Assembly (NCBI GenBank): GCA_919901875.1
Contig: CAKKQG010000441.1
Span: forward strand, 3,708 to 10,255
Origin: Anaerolineales bacterium
GTDB taxonomy: Bacteria; Chloroflexota; Anaerolineae; Anaerolineales; VGOW01
Direction: 5' to 3'
DNA length: 6,548 bases
In this document: positions 6,448-6,548 of the stretch, in pieces
Position numbering within the stretch: the first letter of the stretch is position 1
Layout: each line of letters opens with the position of its first letter
Notes under the pieces: model-generated
The model's input: only the letters and a program-made list of their open reading frames with translations
Database searches by the model: none
Told to the model about the DNA's origin: nothing
Made by a program: the position numbers and the translations under genes

Positions 6448-6473
6448 GTAGGGACAACCCTTGCGGTTGTCCC
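6448..6473 (+). terminator. hairpin element just after the meaB stop
   Basis: GTAGGGACAACC begins 4 bases after the TGA. The stem is 9 perfect base pairs, 6451-6459 with 6465-6473, around a CTTGC loop. It is the third member of the family seen after thioredoxin and after the kinase, with G-C in place of A-T and A-T in place of G-C at matching stem positions. No T-run follows, so it may act as an mRNA 3' stabiliser or simply be a genomic repeat. Confidence 0.5.
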
Positions 6474-6474
6474 C

Positions 6475-6543
6475 ATTGGGCGAGGGCAAGCGCCATTGGG
6501 CGAGGGCAAGCCTTGCGGTTGCCCTCATTGGGCGAGGGCAAGC
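6475..6543. repeat. three copies of a 17-base repeat
   Basis: ATTGGGCGAGGGCAAGC occurs exactly at 6475-6491, 6495-6511 and 6527-6543. Between copies 2 and 3, GAGGGCAA (6502-6509) pairs with TTGCCCTC (6519-6526), forming a hairpin whose loop and right arm, CCTTGCGGTTG, match the element after meaB. The cluster thus looks like broken or reiterated copies of that hairpin family. The third copy continues with CTTCG to the window edge, so the array probably extends further. Confidence 0.92.
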
Positions 6544-6548
6544 CTTCG

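Noticed and set aside
5726..6509. Minus-strand frames of 133 and 171 residues opposite meaB
   Set aside because: They are antisense shadows of a clearly recognised GTPase and show no domain, start signal or composition of their own.

Overview
The window looks like chromosomal DNA of a free-living bacterium of moderate to fairly high GC. My best guess is Chloroflexota, near Anaerolineae. The grounds are a very large membrane histidine kinase with stacked GAF domains, a stand-alone B12-binding mutase subunit paired with its GTPase chaperone, and many short hairpin and heptanucleotide repeats between genes. This is an impression from style, not from any search. There is no phage, plasmid, transposase or CRISPR gene here.

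Layout: (1) 62-388, plus strand, a canonical 108-residue thioredoxin with a WCAPC active site. (2) 391-506, a dense cluster of nested hairpins and direct repeats between two convergent genes. (3) 509-4603, minus strand, a sensor histidine kinase of about 1364 residues: one N-terminal membrane segment, a PDZ-like domain, about nine more membrane segments, four GAF domains, then HisKA and HATPase. No response regulator is in the window. (4) 4640-5003, a 364-base divergent intergenic region with no gene, containing inverted repeats and a good -10 box for the rightward genes. (5) 5004-5402, plus, the cobalamin-binding small subunit of an acyl-CoA mutase of the methylmalonyl-CoA mutase type. (6) 5402-5527, an array of 18 uninterrupted 7-base units filling the whole gap to the next gene. 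(7) 5529-6443, plus, MeaB/ArgK, the GTPase that loads and protects B12-dependent mutases. (8) 6448-6548, another hairpin and repeat cluster that runs off the right edge.

The mutase subunit and MeaB form an obvious functional pair, probably one operon: the first binds adenosylcobalamin, the second guards cofactor loading. The catalytic large subunit is not here. The thioredoxin and the kinase are ordinary genes with no evident link to that pair.

I do not see a new protein system. The most unusual content is between the genes. Three of the four genes are followed, 2 to 4 bases after the stop codon, by a 26-base hairpin that starts GTAGAGAC or GTAGGGAC. Its arms differ between copies by compensated base-pair changes. 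The fourth gene runs directly into the heptanucleotide array, which overlaps its stop codon, reverses unit orientation part-way, and ends at the start of meaB.
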